A stretch of 59,388 bases of DNA, taken from assembly GCA_016928955.1 (NCBI GenBank), contig JAFGJV010000050.1, forward strand, positions 1 through 59,388, written 5' to 3'. Position 1 is the stretch's first letter; each line of letters begins with the position of its first letter. The notes under the pieces are model-generated. The model saw only the letters and a list, made by a program, of their open reading frames with translations, made no database searches and was not told where the DNA came from. The stretch comes from Spirochaetales bacterium. GTDB lineage: Bacteria; Spirochaetota; Spirochaetia; Treponematales; UBA12059. Below, one piece after another: positions 1 to 8,921 of this stretch. The translations under genes were made by a program, and so were the position numbers.

Positions 1-34
1 CCATCACCTCCGACCGAAGCGCTTCCAAAAGAAA

Positions 35-75
35 ACCGCGAAGTCATGCTCTTGCACAACTTCGCGGTCTTTTTC
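35..75. terminator. Bidirectional hairpin terminator downstream of the aldolase gene
   Basis: A 10-bp perfect stem (ACCGCGAAGT at 35-44 with ACTTCGCGGT at 59-68) is followed by CTTTTTC on the plus strand. It is preceded by GAAAA, which gives a T-run on the minus strand. It lies about 50 nt beyond the stop codon of the minus-strand aldolase gene, so it probably ends that transcript and any plus-strand transcript entering from the left. This is seen in sequence; function is inferred from the hairpin plus T-tract. Confidence 0.75.
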
Positions 76-116
76 AGTGGCCCCGTTGTCCCCGGGGTTT
101 TTTGCGGGCTTTCGGC

Positions 117-1115
117 TCAGGCCTGGCCGGCCGAACCCAGCACTTCTTTGTTCTTGTGCATGTACAGCTTCTTGAGCTCGTCCCTGGCCGGGCCAAGGTA
201 CTTGCGCGGATCGAACTCATCCGGCTTCTCTGCAAAGACCTTGCGTATCATGGCGGTCATTGCCAGGCGGCCGTCCGAGTCTATATTGATCTTGCACACG
301 GCGCTCTTGGCCGCTTGCCTGAGCTGTTCCTCGGGTATGCCCACGGAGTCGGACAGCTTCCCGCCGTAACGCTCGATCATCTGTATGTACTCTGGGGGCA
401 CGCTGGACGAACCGTGTAGCACGATGGGGAAGCCGGGTATGCGTTTCTCGATCTCGGTGAGTATGTCAAAGCGCAGGGGGGGCGGAATCAGTACGCCGTT
501 TGAGTCCCTGGTGCATTGCTCGGGCTTGAATTTGGCCCGGCCGTGGCTGGTTCCTATGGATATGGCCAGTGAGTCCACGCCGGTTTTCTTGACAAAGTCC
601 TCGACCTCGTCGGGCTGGGTGTAGTGGCTGTGCTCCGCCGACACGTCGTCCTCTACGCCGGCAAGCACGCCCAGCTCGCCCTCAACGGACACGTAATCCT
701 TGCGCGAGTGGGCGTATTCGCACACCTTGCGGGTCAGGGCCACGTTTTCGTCGTACGGCAGGTGCGAGCCGTCTATCATCACGCTGGAGAAGCCGTTTTC
801 TATGCAGTCCACGCACAGCTCGAAGCTGTCTCCATGGTCCAGGTGGAGGACGATTGGTATGGCGTGGCCGAGCTCCGTAGCGTACTCCACGGCACCCCGG
901 GCCATGTTCCGCAGGAGATTGGCGTTGGCGTACTTGCGGGCTCCCGACGACACCTGGAGTATCACGGGGCTCTTTGTCTCGACGCAGGCTTGGATAATAG
1001 CCTGAAGCTGTTCCATGTTGTTGAAATTGTATGCCGGCAGGGCGTATCCCCCGGCCACCGCCTTTTTGAACAGCTCGACCGTGTTGGTAAGGCCAAGCTC
1101 CTTGTAACTGGTCAT
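117..1115 (-). CDS. fba: Class II fructose-bisphosphate aldolase
   Basis: This 332-residue protein should cleave fructose-1,6-bisphosphate to glyceraldehyde-3-phosphate and dihydroxyacetone phosphate in the cytoplasm, using a divalent metal. Visible class II signatures are YNFNNMEQ near the N terminus, the zinc-site LDHGDS, VEGELG, a glycine-rich SIGTSHG, and LHGSSSVP leading to KINIDSD for phosphate binding. The length fits the class IIB type. An AAGGAG ribosome-binding site lies just before the ATG. It is immediately left of the flaA pair; from memory the same fba-flaA-flaA order occurs in Treponema pallidum (TP0662-0664). Confidence 0.95.
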   Translation of the reverse strand: MTSYKELGLTNTVELFKKAVAGGYALPAYNFNNMEQLQAIIQACVETKSPVILQVSSGARKYANANLLRNMARGAVEYATELGHAIPIVLHLDHGDSFELCVDCIENGFSSVMIDGSHLPYDENVALTRKVCEYAHSRKDYVSVEGELGVLAGVEDDVSAEHSHYTQPDEVEDFVKKTGVDSLAISIGTSHGRAKFKPEQCTRDSNGVLIPPPLRFDILTEIEKRIPGFPIVLHGSSSVPPEYIQMIERYGGKLSDSVGIPEEQLRQAAKSAVCKINIDSDGRLAMTAMIRKVFAEKPDEFDPRKYLGPARDELKKLYMHKNKEVLGSAGQA

Positions 1116-1235
1116 GCGCGACTCCTTAGCTAGACGCTGTATATCGTGGGGCAGCCGGCTTCTGGGCGACGGACAGCCCCCATGCTATGGACTTGAGTCT
1201 AGGTCCGGCCCGACCGGAGCGTCAAGGCCCGGCCC

Positions 1236-1264
1236 TTGCCCCAGGGGCGCGGCATCGCTACAGT
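1236..1264 (+). promoter_or_regulatory. Predicted leaderless promoter of the 1271 lipoprotein gene
   Basis: TTGCCC (1236-1241), a 17-nt spacer and TACAGT (1259-1264) end 6 nt before the ATG at 1271. Transcription would be expected to start at or next to the A of the start codon. No Shine-Dalgarno sequence precedes this ATG. Confidence 0.6.
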
Positions 1265-1270
1265 GTGCGC

Positions 1271-2110
1271 ATGATACACCGCACCGGAGCCGTGCACCGA
1301 GCGGGCATAGCCGTGGTCCTGGCCATGCTGGTACTGACCGCCTGCGCCCGAGGCCCCGCGGGAGGTCTGGCCATAGTCGATCCGGTATTCGCGTCGCTCT
1401 TTCCCGCGGCTGCCCGGGAATACCGGGCACTGGCCGGAACCCTGGTCGTTTTGCCCGAGGAAGCTCCCTCCGCCGCCATGTACGCAGCCATAGACAAACA
1501 CCGTCCGTCGTGGGTGGTGCTGTCGCCCCTCCTGTTCACCGAGCTGGGCCCCCTCTGTCGGTCTCGACCTGAGCTTACGGTATTATGGGCAGGTCCGGGT
1601 GTACCGGCCGATCACGACACGCTGTACTCGGCCACCTTTTCACCCGCAGGAGCGGCCGCCGTGGCCGGCCCCGCCCTCGCGGACGCCATAGCCGCCACCG
1701 GCCAGCCTTCAGCGATCAGCGTCGCGCTGGTGAGCCCCGACGGAGCCGAGACCGTAACGCAGGCTCTACTGTCCGCTTTTAGCTCCGCAGATAGCGTCCG
1801 CGTGCCGATAATCGAGAGGGTGGCCGGCTGGTCGCAGTCCGTTTCCGACCGCCTGGGCGCAATGGACGTGCGCGCCGCCTATCTGGCTGTCGATCTGTCC
1901 GAAAGCGGCCGCTGGCTGGGCACGGCGCTTCCGGACGAAGCGTACACCCTCCTGCTCTGCCCGCTGCCGTCCCCTGGCACGCCTCGCGGCGTGGACGCCC
2001 TGGTGGCGTGGAACCTCAAGGAGACCCTTGGGGAACTGTCGCGTCGCCTCCAGACCGGCGAACGGGGCAACGGAGAGGGAACCTGGACGCTGGTGCGCGC
2101 CGGAGGATGA
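1271..2110 (+). CDS. Predicted lipoprotein resembling a periplasmic ligand-binding protein
   Basis: The gene encodes 279 residues. I start at the ATG at 1271 rather than an upstream in-frame codon because a signal peptide with a lipobox (residues about 9-25, ending LVLTAC) begins there and a promoter ends 6 nt upstream. The remainder has alternating hydrophobic strands (LVVLPEE, WVVLSPLLFT, LTVLWAGPG, SVALVSPDG, AAYLAVDLS) reminiscent of type I periplasmic binding proteins of the BMP/LacI fold. I recognise no specific ligand-binding motif. It stands alone between fba (divergent) and flaA. It is probably lipid-anchored in the cell envelope; the function is unknown. Confidence 0.65.
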   Translation: MIHRTGAVHRAGIAVVLAMLVLTACARGPAGGLAIVDPVFASLFPAAAREYRALAGTLVVLPEEAPSAAMYAAIDKHRPSWVVLSPLLFTELGPLCRSRPELTVLWAGPGVPADHDTLYSATFSPAGAAAVAGPALADAIAATGQPSAISVALVSPDGAETVTQALLSAFSSADSVRVPIIERVAGWSQSVSDRLGAMDVRAAYLAVDLSESGRWLGTALPDEAYTLLLCPLPSPGTPRGVDALVAWNLKETLGELSRRLQTGERGNGEGTWTLVRAGG

Positions 2111-2155
2111 CAAAACCGGCCGAAAGACCTTTGTGCGGAAAAGGCGTCATTTGAT

Positions 2156-2184
2156 TTGACAAAGGATAGCCTTAAAAATATAAT
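2156..2184 (+). promoter_or_regulatory. Perfect-consensus sigma70 promoter of the flaA pair
   Basis: TTGACA (2156-2161), a spacer of exactly 17 nt and TATAAT (2179-2184) lie 56 nt before the flaA ATG. The spacer ends in an A-run. This is the best sigma70 promoter in the window, so the sheath genes appear to be driven by the housekeeping sigma factor at high level rather than by a sigma28 promoter. Confidence 0.85.
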
Positions 2185-2240
2185 TTTCCTAGATTTTGGT
2201 GTCTTGATCGGATGAGGAACCTTGATAAGGAGTAATCCGG

Positions 2241-3044
2241 ATGAAACAGCGCGTCGTTAAGGCGTTCAGCCTATTGTTCGTCTTCCTGTTCCTCCTGTGC
2301 GTGGCGCCGGCCTTCGGCGACGAGGAAACCACAAACCTCGAATCGCTGGTGGTGCAGGATTTTGATGATCCAGAAGCCCAGCCATGGTTCGTCATCGGCA
2401 GCAAGTTCGCCACAGCGGGCTATCCCAAGCTGAATTTTGTCAAAACTTGGCCGACCGCCCTCCATGGGGTCAACCCCGAGGGCAAGGACGCACGGACCGG
2501 CTCCGAGCTCAGGAGCCTGGGCGTGGCCATGATGTTCGACCGGAAAGAGTACAACTGGGTGGATATCATTCCGGGTACAAAATCCGGCTCGGGCGAGGAC
2601 GTTACCTACCAGCCCGCGGAGATAGACCTGCCTGGCCGCGTCAGCCAGATCGACATGTGGATATGGTCCGGCAACTACAACTACTACATAGAGGCGTACA
2701 TCCGCGACTATACCGGCATCGTGCACATCGTTCCGATGGGGAACCTCAACCATATAGGCTGGAAGCACTTCCGCGGCCGTCTCCCCGATAACATTCCCCA
2801 GGCCCGCAAGTACCTTCCCAAGCGCGAATCCCTTACCCTAGTGAAGTTCCGCATATGGACCCGGCCCACGGAAGTGGTAGCCGCCCCAACCAGGAGCGGA
2901 GCGCCCGACCACGAACGGGCCATATACTTCTACTTTGATCACTTCAAGGTGCTCACCGACACCTTCGAATCGCTCTACGACGGCGACAGCCTCACGGATC
3001 CCGAATTCATGGAGGAAACCTGGGGCGCCGGAACTTCCAACTAA
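2241..3044 (+). CDS. flaA: Flagellar filament outer layer (sheath) protein FlaA, first copy
   Basis: This 267-residue exported protein has a signal peptide at about residues 1-26 (hydrophobic run ending APAFG). It carries the FlaA pattern of aromatic-rich strands: VDIIPG, IDMWIWSGNYNYYIEAYIRDYTG, LNHIGWKHFRG, FRIWTRP, and IYFYFDHFKVLTD near the C terminus. In spirochaetes FlaA forms the sheath around the periplasmic flagellar core and sets filament stiffness. AAGGAG lies 8 nt upstream of the ATG, and the promoter upstream matches consensus. The second flaA follows after 9 nt, so both should be co-transcribed. I cannot tell which numbered FlaA type it is. Confidence 0.9.
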   Translation: MKQRVVKAFSLLFVFLFLLCVAPAFGDEETTNLESLVVQDFDDPEAQPWFVIGSKFATAGYPKLNFVKTWPTALHGVNPEGKDARTGSELRSLGVAMMFDRKEYNWVDIIPGTKSGSGEDVTYQPAEIDLPGRVSQIDMWIWSGNYNYYIEAYIRDYTGIVHIVPMGNLNHIGWKHFRGRLPDNIPQARKYLPKRESLTLVKFRIWTRPTEVVAAPTRSGAPDHERAIYFYFDHFKVLTDTFESLYDGDSLTDPEFMEETWGAGTSN

Positions 3045-3053
3045 GGGGAGACC

Positions 3054-3791
3054 ATGAAAAAGATATTCGTCGTTGTTCTTGCGTTCGCCCTGGCCGGACT
3101 GGCCGCGGCTCAGGATACCGTGGGCACGCCCGACGCCGACTCGATCGGCAACGACACCGCCCAGCAGAAACTCCAGATGGTGAGCGTGGACAAATTCGAG
3201 TCCGCCGGTTTCTGGAACGCCTACATCTCCCCGGACGAGGGCTTTATCCAGAGCCGCCTGTTCGTGGGAAGTCCCGCCGGCAAGGCTGAGGAGCCCGCCC
3301 CCGAGGAGCGGTATACCGGCATAGACCCCAAGATCGCCGACCAGTACTCGTTCGGCGTTCGCGTGGACTTCTTCCGCCGCGGCTTCAACCAGGTGTACGT
3401 CCTGGCGCAGAAGCCCATACCCATAGAGGGCATATCCAAGATCGTGTCCGTATGGGTTGCCGGCAGGAACTACAACCATGTGCTCAAGCTCATCGTGGTA
3501 GACGCCTTCAACAAGCAGTTCGAGCTGACGCTCGGCAAGCTGAATTTCCAGGGCTGGAAAAAGCTGTCGGTTGCCATACCTCCGCAGAATCCGGACGGCG
3601 TGAGCGGCATCATACAGAGCAACTACCACTACAACAACCAGCGCGGCATCAAGATCATAGGTTTCAAGATCGAGTGCGACCCCTGGGAGTCCTTTGGTAC
3701 CTATTACATCTACTTTGACGACCTCCGCGCGATCACGGACCTGTTCGCTGAGGATTCCAGAGACGTTGACGACATGGTTGACGGTTGGTAA
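3054..3791 (+). CDS. flaA: Flagellar filament outer layer (sheath) protein FlaA, second copy
   Basis: This 245-residue protein has a signal peptide at about residues 1-19 (ending LAAAQ). It shares the FlaA layout with its upstream neighbour: VSVWVAGRNYNHVLKLIVVDAF, LGKLNFQGWKKLSVAIP, IIGFKIECDPW and YYIYFDDLRAITDLF match corresponding blocks of the first copy, but overall similarity looks modest. The two are therefore distinct sheath subunits and not a recent duplication. It lacks the longer central insert of the first protein. A Shine-Dalgarno GGGGAG precedes the ATG, and a strong terminator follows the stop. Isoleucine codons are 12 AUC, 8 AUA and no AUU. Confidence 0.9.
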   Translation: MKKIFVVVLAFALAGLAAAQDTVGTPDADSIGNDTAQQKLQMVSVDKFESAGFWNAYISPDEGFIQSRLFVGSPAGKAEEPAPEERYTGIDPKIADQYSFGVRVDFFRRGFNQVYVLAQKPIPIEGISKIVSVWVAGRNYNHVLKLIVVDAFNKQFELTLGKLNFQGWKKLSVAIPPQNPDGVSGIIQSNYHYNNQRGIKIIGFKIECDPWESFGTYYIYFDDLRAITDLFAEDSRDVDDMVDGW

Positions 3792-3810
3792 AAAACCGGC
3801 GATCCTGCAA

Positions 3811-3838
3811 GGGCCCCGCTTTCGGGGCCCCTTTTTTT
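3811..3838 (+). terminator. Intrinsic terminator after the flaA pair
   Basis: An 8-bp GC stem (GGGCCCCG at 3811-3818 with CGGGGCCC at 3823-3830, loop CTTT) is followed by C and seven T. It ends the flaA transcript just before the Shine-Dalgarno sequence of the kinase gene, so any kinase expression from the flaA promoter would be read-through. Confidence 0.92.
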
Positions 3839-3851
3839 GCCCGGAGGACGG

Positions 3852-5024
3852 ATGAAACACCTTGAGTTTTTACGGCGCGTGTTTTTTTTCAAGAACCTTA
3901 ACGACGACGAGATAGCCCATGTAGCCGCCGTCTGCCACGAGGAACGCTTTGCCGCCGGCACCACCCTCTTCCGGGAAGGAGACAGCGCCGACCGTTTCTA
4001 CATTGTGATGGAAGGCCGCGTCGAGGTATGGAAAAACTACAACGATCCCAAACCCGACCTCCTGGGCGTCCATGGCCCCGGCCACTTTTTCGGCGAGATG
4101 GCCCTGGTGGACGAATTGCCCCGTTCGGCCACGGCCATAGCCAGGGAAGACACCCTCACCCTCTTCCTGTACCGCGATGACTTTCACGCCCTCGTGCGCG
4201 GGCACTCGTCCATAGCCCTGTCAGTCATGATGTCCATGTCATTCTTGGTTCGCAGTTCGAACGAGGTGTATGTTGACGACCTGCGCAAGCGCAACACCGA
4301 GCTGGAGGCAGCCTATGGCCAGCTGGAACGCGCCCAGGCGGAGCGGCTCAGGGGAGAGCGCCTGTCGACGCTGGGCAAATTCTCGTCGCTCATACTGCAT
4401 GACATTCGGAATCCCCTGTCCATCATCAAAGGACAGCTCCAGCTCATGGCCATGCACCTGGACGACCCGGAACGCCAGAAGCGATCCCTGGAAGCCCTTG
4501 CCGGCGAAGTGTCCAGGCTGGAACGCCTTTCCGGGGAACTACTGGATTATTCCCGCGGCGAGATACGCCTGGATTTTTCCATAGTCCAGCCCGATATCTT
4601 CTTGTCAAAGCTGGCGGATACCCTGCGCCCCAGGCTGGAACGCGACAGGATCAGGATAGATGTACAGCTTGAAGCTCCCGGCCCGGTTTTGATGGACGAG
4701 GAACGCATGGCCCGCGTCATCCATAACCTGGCGGACAATGCGCGTAAGGCCCTCCTGGACGCTAACGAGAGGGTACTGACCCTTGGGTGCAGGTACGAAG
4801 GGGATTTTTTGACCATTATTGTCCGGGACTCGGGCACGGGCATGGATAAGGAAACGCAGGCGCGGATTTTTGAGCCCTTCTACTCGGCGTCCGGCCGGGG
4901 CGGCACGGGCCTTGGGCTCCTCATCGTGCGCAACATTGTGGAAGCCCATGGAGGCACCCTGGCCTTTGATTCCAGCCCCGGGGCGGGCACCACCTTCACA
5001 CTCAGCCTGCCAAAACGCGCCTAA
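3852..5024 (+). CDS. Sensor histidine kinase with an N-terminal cyclic-nucleotide-binding domain
   Basis: This soluble 390-residue protein has no membrane segment. Residues about 5-120 form a cNMP-binding (CRP-like) beta-roll (GTTLFREGDSADRFYIVMEGRVEVW, GHFFGEMALVDELPRSATAIA). A helix or coiled coil at about 140-175 links it to a HisKA domain whose phospho-acceptor is His183 in LILHDIRNPLS. The HATPase domain follows (N box LADNARKA, G boxes DSGTGMD and GGTGLGL). It should autophosphorylate in response to a cyclic nucleotide or similar ligand. No response regulator is adjacent, so its partner is elsewhere. I use the ATG at 3852 because GGAGGA lies 5-9 nt upstream. cNMP-kinase fusions are frequent in spirochaetes. 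Confidence 0.85.
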   Translation: MKHLEFLRRVFFFKNLNDDEIAHVAAVCHEERFAAGTTLFREGDSADRFYIVMEGRVEVWKNYNDPKPDLLGVHGPGHFFGEMALVDELPRSATAIAREDTLTLFLYRDDFHALVRGHSSIALSVMMSMSFLVRSSNEVYVDDLRKRNTELEAAYGQLERAQAERLRGERLSTLGKFSSLILHDIRNPLSIIKGQLQLMAMHLDDPERQKRSLEALAGEVSRLERLSGELLDYSRGEIRLDFSIVQPDIFLSKLADTLRPRLERDRIRIDVQLEAPGPVLMDEERMARVIHNLADNARKALLDANERVLTLGCRYEGDFLTIIVRDSGTGMDKETQARIFEPFYSASGRGGTGLGLLIVRNIVEAHGGTLAFDSSPGAGTTFTLSLPKRA

Positions 5025-5063
5025 CAGCCTGCGTACAAAGGCGCGTGCCTTGCCGGGAGCCTG

Positions 5064-5864
5064 CTAGAGGGTTTTCTTTTTGAATAAGGTGGCCATGGTG
5101 GCTCCCACCTGTTCGGCCAAGACCTCTGGTTCGGTACCCCTGAGCGCGGCGGCGGCCAGGTAGGTCCTGTCTATGTCTAGGGGCGACGACGGCTTGCCGC
5201 GTCGGGGCATCGGGTTCATGTACGGGGCATCGGTTTCCAGTAGGAGACGGTCGTCAGGAACCAGGGAGCAGGCGGCTCTCAGGGCGCCCGATGTCTTGTA
5301 TGTCAGGTTGCCGGCGAACGACAGGTAGCAGCCCACCGCCAAGTAGTCCCGCGCGGCCTCGTCGTCGTATCCAAAACAGTGGATGATCACCGGTATCGTG
5401 CCCGAATAGTCGCGCACCACGGCCAGCGTTGGCGCATGAGCGTCCCTGGAGTGCACGACCAGCGGAAGGCCGCGGAGGGCCGCCAACTCTGCCTGGGCCC
5501 TGAATAAATGCTCCTGGGCACGCTCGTCGCCGTGCATCCAATGGTAATCCAGGCCGCACTCTCCCAGGGCCACGCAGTCCGGATCCGATATCGCAACTTC
5601 CAGCCGTGACAGGCTGGCATCAGGCTCAGACAGGGGCCCGGCATCCGGCCATATACCGGCGGCAAGGGCCACAAAGTCCAAGCCGCCAAGCAAGCGCTTG
5701 CGTCCCAAAAAATCGTCGTCGTCCACGCCGGGATCCAGGATCATGACGCCCGAGCCCCGGTAGCGATCCGCCACGGCGGCCAGGTCACCAGGCCGCCTGG
5801 CCACGTATGACAGATGGGCGTGGGAATCAGGATACGCCCGGACAGGGGCCGCGGTATCAGCCAC
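5064..5864 (-). CDS. tatD: TatD family metal-dependent deoxyribonuclease/hydrolase
   Basis: The 266 residues form an amidohydrolase-type barrel with the TatD metal ligands visible: HxH in DSHAHL (about residues 13-18), [11 protein letters not shown], the HSRDAH segment, HCFGYDDE and ETDAPYMNP. The family acts as 3'-5' DNase on damaged DNA or as a D-amino-acyl-type hydrolase in the cytoplasm. The start is a GTG lying inside the last codons of clpB (8-bp overlap), so translation is probably coupled to clpB. No independent promoter is visible. Confidence 0.88.
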   Translation of the reverse strand: MADTAAPVRAYPDSHAHLSYVARRPGDLAAVADRYRGSGVMILDPGVDDDDFLGRKRLLGGLDFVALAAGIWPDAGPLSEPDASLSRLEVAISDPDCVALGECGLDYHWMHGDERAQEHLFRAQAELAALRGLPLVVHSRDAHAPTLAVVRDYSGTIPVIIHCFGYDDEAARDYLAVGCYLSFAGNLTYKTSGALRAACSLVPDDRLLLETDAPYMNPMPRRGKPSSPLDIDRTYLAAAALRGTEPEVLAEQVGATMATLFKKKTL

Positions 5865-8442
5865 GGCGCTTAGCCGAGAACGAGAAATCGCCGTTCTTGA
5901 CGCCGACCAGTACCGTATCTCCTTCTTTTATGTCGCCTTTGAGTATCAGCTTGGCCAGCGGATTCTGAATGCGGGCCTGCACCAGGCGCTTGAGCGGACG
6001 GGCGCCAAAGCGGCTGTCATAGCCTTCCTTGGCCACCAGGGTTTCGGCCTCGGGGCTGATGTCCAGCGCCACCTTGCGCTCGGCCAGGCGCCCTTTCAGG
6101 TGTTCCAGCTGTATACGCGCGATGCCGACCATGTGCTTCTGTTCCAGGCGCTCGAACACAACCATTTCGTCGATCCGGTTGAGGAACTCGGGCTTGAAGG
6201 CGCTCTTGAGCACGGCGTCCACGCGCTCGCGCACCTCGGTCATGTCCTTGGCGTCCAGTATGAGATCCGAACCGAGGTTGCTGGTCATGATAACGATGGA
6301 ATTCTTGAAATCGACCACGCGGCCCTGCCCGTCCGTCAGGCGCCCGTCGTCCAAGAGCTGGAGAAGGGCGTTGAACACGTCCGGGTGGGCTTTTTCCACC
6401 TCGTCGAACAGGACCACGGAATACGGCCGACGGCGCACCGCCTCGGTCAGCTGGCCGCCCTCGTCGTAGCCCACATAGCCGGGAGGAGCGCCTATCAGGC
6501 GGCTGACCGAATGCTTTTCCATGTACTCGGACATGTCTATGCGCGTGAGGGCCTTGTCGTCGTTAAAGAGGAACTCCGCCAGGGTTTTGGCCAGCTCGGT
6601 CTTGCCCACGCCGGTGGGTCCCACAAACAGGAAGCTCCCGAGAGGACGGTTGGGATCAGACAGGCCCGTGCGGTTGCGCCGAATGGCGTCGGCCACGGCT
6701 GTGATGGCTGCGTCCTGCCCGACCACGCGGCGGGCGAGCGTGGCGTCCAGCTCCAGGTATTTCTGCAGTTCGCTGGACAGCATCTTAGACACGGGTATGC
6801 CGGTCCAGGTCGACACCACCCTGGCTATGTCCTCCTCGGACACTTCCTCCCTGAGGAGACGCTGGCCCGCCTGGGCCGAGCCGCCGTCAGAGCTGGCCTG
6901 GTCCAGCTTTTTCTGGGCCTCAAGCAATTTGCCGTACTTTATCTCGGCAGCCTTGGCCAGGTTGCCCTCTCGCTCGTAGCGCTGCTCGTCCAGCTTGAGT
7001 TTCTCTATCTCTTCCTTGAGCGAACGTATGACGCCGATGCGGTCCTTCTCGTTCTTCCAACGGAGGCGCATGGCGTCGCGCCTGCCCGACAGCTCGGCCA
7101 GTTCCTTTTCCAGCTTGGCCAGGCGCTCCTTGCTGGCGGGATCGTCCTCCCTGGACAGGGCCTGGCGCTCGATGGTCAGCTGGAGTATGCGCCGCTCGAT
7201 CTGGTCCAGGTCGGTGGGCTGGCTCTCTATCTCCATCTTGATGCGGCTTGCCGCCTCGTCTACCAGGTCTATGGCCTTGTCCGGCAGGAAGCGGCTGGTG
7301 ATGTAGCGGTCGGACAGGGTTGCCGCCGCTATCAACGCCTCGTCCATGATGCGTACGCCGTGGTGCACCTCGTAGCGCTCCTTGAGCCCGCGCAGGATGG
7401 CTATGGTGTCCTCCACGCTCGGCTCGGGGCACAGCACCGGCTGGAAGCGACGCTCCAGGGCAGCGTCCTTCTCTATGTGCTTGCGGTATTCGTCCAGGGT
7501 GGTGGCGCCGACGGCGCGAAGCTCGCCGCGCGCCAGGGCGGGCTTTAAGAGGTTGGACGCGTCCATGGCTCCTTCCGCCGCGCCCGCGCCCACCAGGGTG
7601 TGCAGCTCGTCGATGAAGAGTATCACCTCGCCGTCGGACTTCTGCACTTCCTCGATCACCGCCTTGAGCCGTTCCTCGAACTCGCCCCTGAATTTGGCGC
7701 CCGCTACCAGGGCGCCCAGGTCCAGGGCCAGGAGCTTTTTTTTGCGGAGGCTGTCAGGCACGTCGCCTGACACGATGCGACGGGCCAGACCTTCCACGAT
7801 GGCCGTCTTGCCCACGCCTGGCTCGCCTATCAGCACGGGATTGTTTTTGGTCCTTCTGGCCAGCACCTGCATGACACGGCGGATTTCCTCGTCGCGCCCT
7901 ATCACCGGATCCAGCTTTTCCCTTCTGGCCAGGGCAGTGAGGTCCCTGCAGTATTTCTCAAGTACGCGATACTTTTCCTCGGCAGCCTGGTCCTTGACGC
8001 TCCGGTTGCCGCGTATGTCCTTCAGCGACTCGAGTATGCCGGTGCGCGTGACGCCCTTTGAGCGCAGGAGCTCTCCAACGCGGCCCTCGTCGGCCAGCAT
8101 GGCCAGGAGTATGTGCTCGCCGGCAACGTAGTCGTCCTTGAGCGCCGCAGCCTCTCCCTCAGCCTTGGCCAGCGCCTTGGACGACGCGGGCGACAGGTAC
8201 ACCTGCACGGCGTGTCCGGACACCTTGGGGAATTTTGCTATGCTCGCTTCCAGATCCGATGCGAGGGTATCCGTTCTGGCCCCAAGCCGGTCCAAAAGCG
8301 GCCGGACAGCGCCGCCTTCAGATTCCAGGAGGGCCAACAGCAGATGCTCAAGCTCTATCTGGCTGTGGTCCATGCGCTGGGCGCGCGAGCTGGCGTCCTG
8401 TATGGCCTCCTGGGCCACATGGGTGAATTTGTCGAAATCCAT
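5857..8442 (-). CDS. clpB: ATP-dependent disaggregase ClpB
   Basis: This 861-residue AAA+ chaperone pulls aggregated polypeptides apart together with DnaK. An N-terminal Clp-N repeat domain covers residues 1-145. AAA1 has Walker A GEPGVGKT at 206-213. A long coiled-coil middle domain (about 400-525), which distinguishes ClpB from ClpA/C, precedes AAA2 with [10 protein letters not shown] near residue 600 and a C-terminal ClpB small domain. I start at MDFDKFT because this is the usual ClpB N terminus; eight further in-frame codons lie upstream. It is followed by tatD with an 8-bp overlap. I see neither a CIRCE nor a HAIR heat-shock operator upstream. Confidence 0.96.
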   Translation of the reverse strand: MDFDKFTHVAQEAIQDASSRAQRMDHSQIELEHLLLALLESEGGAVRPLLDRLGARTDTLASDLEASIAKFPKVSGHAVQVYLSPASSKALAKAEGEAAALKDDYVAGEHILLAMLADEGRVGELLRSKGVTRTGILESLKDIRGNRSVKDQAAEEKYRVLEKYCRDLTALARREKLDPVIGRDEEIRRVMQVLARRTKNNPVLIGEPGVGKTAIVEGLARRIVSGDVPDSLRKKKLLALDLGALVAGAKFRGEFEERLKAVIEEVQKSDGEVILFIDELHTLVGAGAAEGAMDASNLLKPALARGELRAVGATTLDEYRKHIEKDAALERRFQPVLCPEPSVEDTIAILRGLKERYEVHHGVRIMDEALIAAATLSDRYITSRFLPDKAIDLVDEAASRIKMEIESQPTDLDQIERRILQLTIERQALSREDDPASKERLAKLEKELAELSGRRDAMRLRWKNEKDRIGVIRSLKEEIEKLKLDEQRYEREGNLAKAAEIKYGKLLEAQKKLDQASSDGGSAQAGQRLLREEVSEEDIARVVSTWTGIPVSKMLSSELQKYLELDATLARRVVGQDAAITAVADAIRRNRTGLSDPNRPLGSFLFVGPTGVGKTELAKTLAEFLFNDDKALTRIDMSEYMEKHSVSRLIGAPPGYVGYDEGGQLTEAVRRRPYSVVLFDEVEKAHPDVFNALLQLLDDGRLTDGQGRVVDFKNSIVIMTSNLGSDLILDAKDMTEVRERVDAVLKSAFKPEFLNRIDEMVVFERLEQKHMVGIARIQLEHLKGRLAERKVALDISPEAETLVAKEGYDSRFGARPLKRLVQARIQNPLAKLILKGDIKEGDTVLVGVKNGDFSFSAKRRG

Positions 8443-8635
8443 GGCGAGGGGTCTCCATTCCCGCAAGGCTGGCTCGGGGATAACGTTCCCCGCCGCACCC
8501 GCGTTCCTTCGGCGCCGTCACGCGCGCGCGCATATGTACGTACGGAAGTCTATGCTTGCCGTCGCGGCCCGTGTACAGCACGGACACTCGGCACAAAAAA
8601 AATACTCCCTGTAGCTTCCGAAGGCAAGGGTCCGC

Positions 8636-8664
8636 TTGCGGCGGCGGGCGCGGGCGGCTACACT
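8636..8664 (+). promoter_or_regulatory. Predicted leaderless promoter of the DUF3783 gene
   Basis: TTGCGG (8636-8641), a 17-nt GC-only spacer and TACACT (8659-8664) end exactly 6 nt before the ATG at 8671. There is no Shine-Dalgarno sequence. The geometry is identical to the promoters at 1236 and 52281. Confidence 0.6.
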
Positions 8665-8670
8665 GGCCGC

Positions 8671-8898
8671 ATGAAACACGACTTGAATACCACGGACAAG
8701 CTCGTCCTCATGCACGGATTGACGCCGGACGAGGCGCTTAAGGCCATGCGCGCGGTGAAAACCGCTCTCGGCTTTACCGACGAGTTGGCCTTTGCCCTGA
8801 CCACCGAACACAATATTGAATGGACGGTGTCCGAGCTGGTCGAGCATGTGCTTGAGGAACACCGGGAACTGAGCGCCAGGCGGCCATCCGAGGACTGA
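8671..8898 (+). CDS. Small DUF3783 protein
   Basis: This 75-residue acidic cytoplasmic protein matches the DUF3783 pattern: LVLMHGLTPDEALKAMRAVKTALG, then TTEHNIEWTVSELVEHVLEEH. The latter resembles the family's conserved block TxxNxxWTLxELLEEL. The function of the family is not established. The ATG at 8671 is set by a promoter ending 6 nt upstream, so the mRNA is predicted to be leaderless. The gene converges on argR, and the two 3' ends share one hairpin. Confidence 0.75.
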   Translation: MKHDLNTTDKLVLMHGLTPDEALKAMRAVKTALGFTDELAFALTTEHNIEWTVSELVEHVLEEHRELSARRPSED

Positions 8899-8921
8899 CG
8901 CCCTGCGGTCCGTCAGTCCTC
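8890..8921. terminator. Shared hairpin across the convergent 3' ends of the DUF3783 gene and argR
   Basis: An 11-bp perfect inverted repeat (GAGGACTGACG at 8890-8900, CGTCAGTCCTC at 8911-8921, loop 10 nt) overlaps the last codons and stop codons of both convergent genes. It has no T-run, so it is either a weak terminator or a 3'-end stabiliser for both transcripts. Confidence 0.5.

Noticed and set aside
2838-3860. 340-codon open frame on the minus strand opposite the flaA genes
   Set aside because: It is the antisense shadow of two clear flaA genes with signal peptides, ribosome-binding sites and a terminator. Its product is low-complexity Val/Gly/His-rich and matches nothing.
6100-7548. 482-codon open frame on the plus strand inside clpB
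   Set aside because: It is antisense to the conserved AAA domains of clpB. Long antisense frames are expected where GC-rich codons make stops rare.
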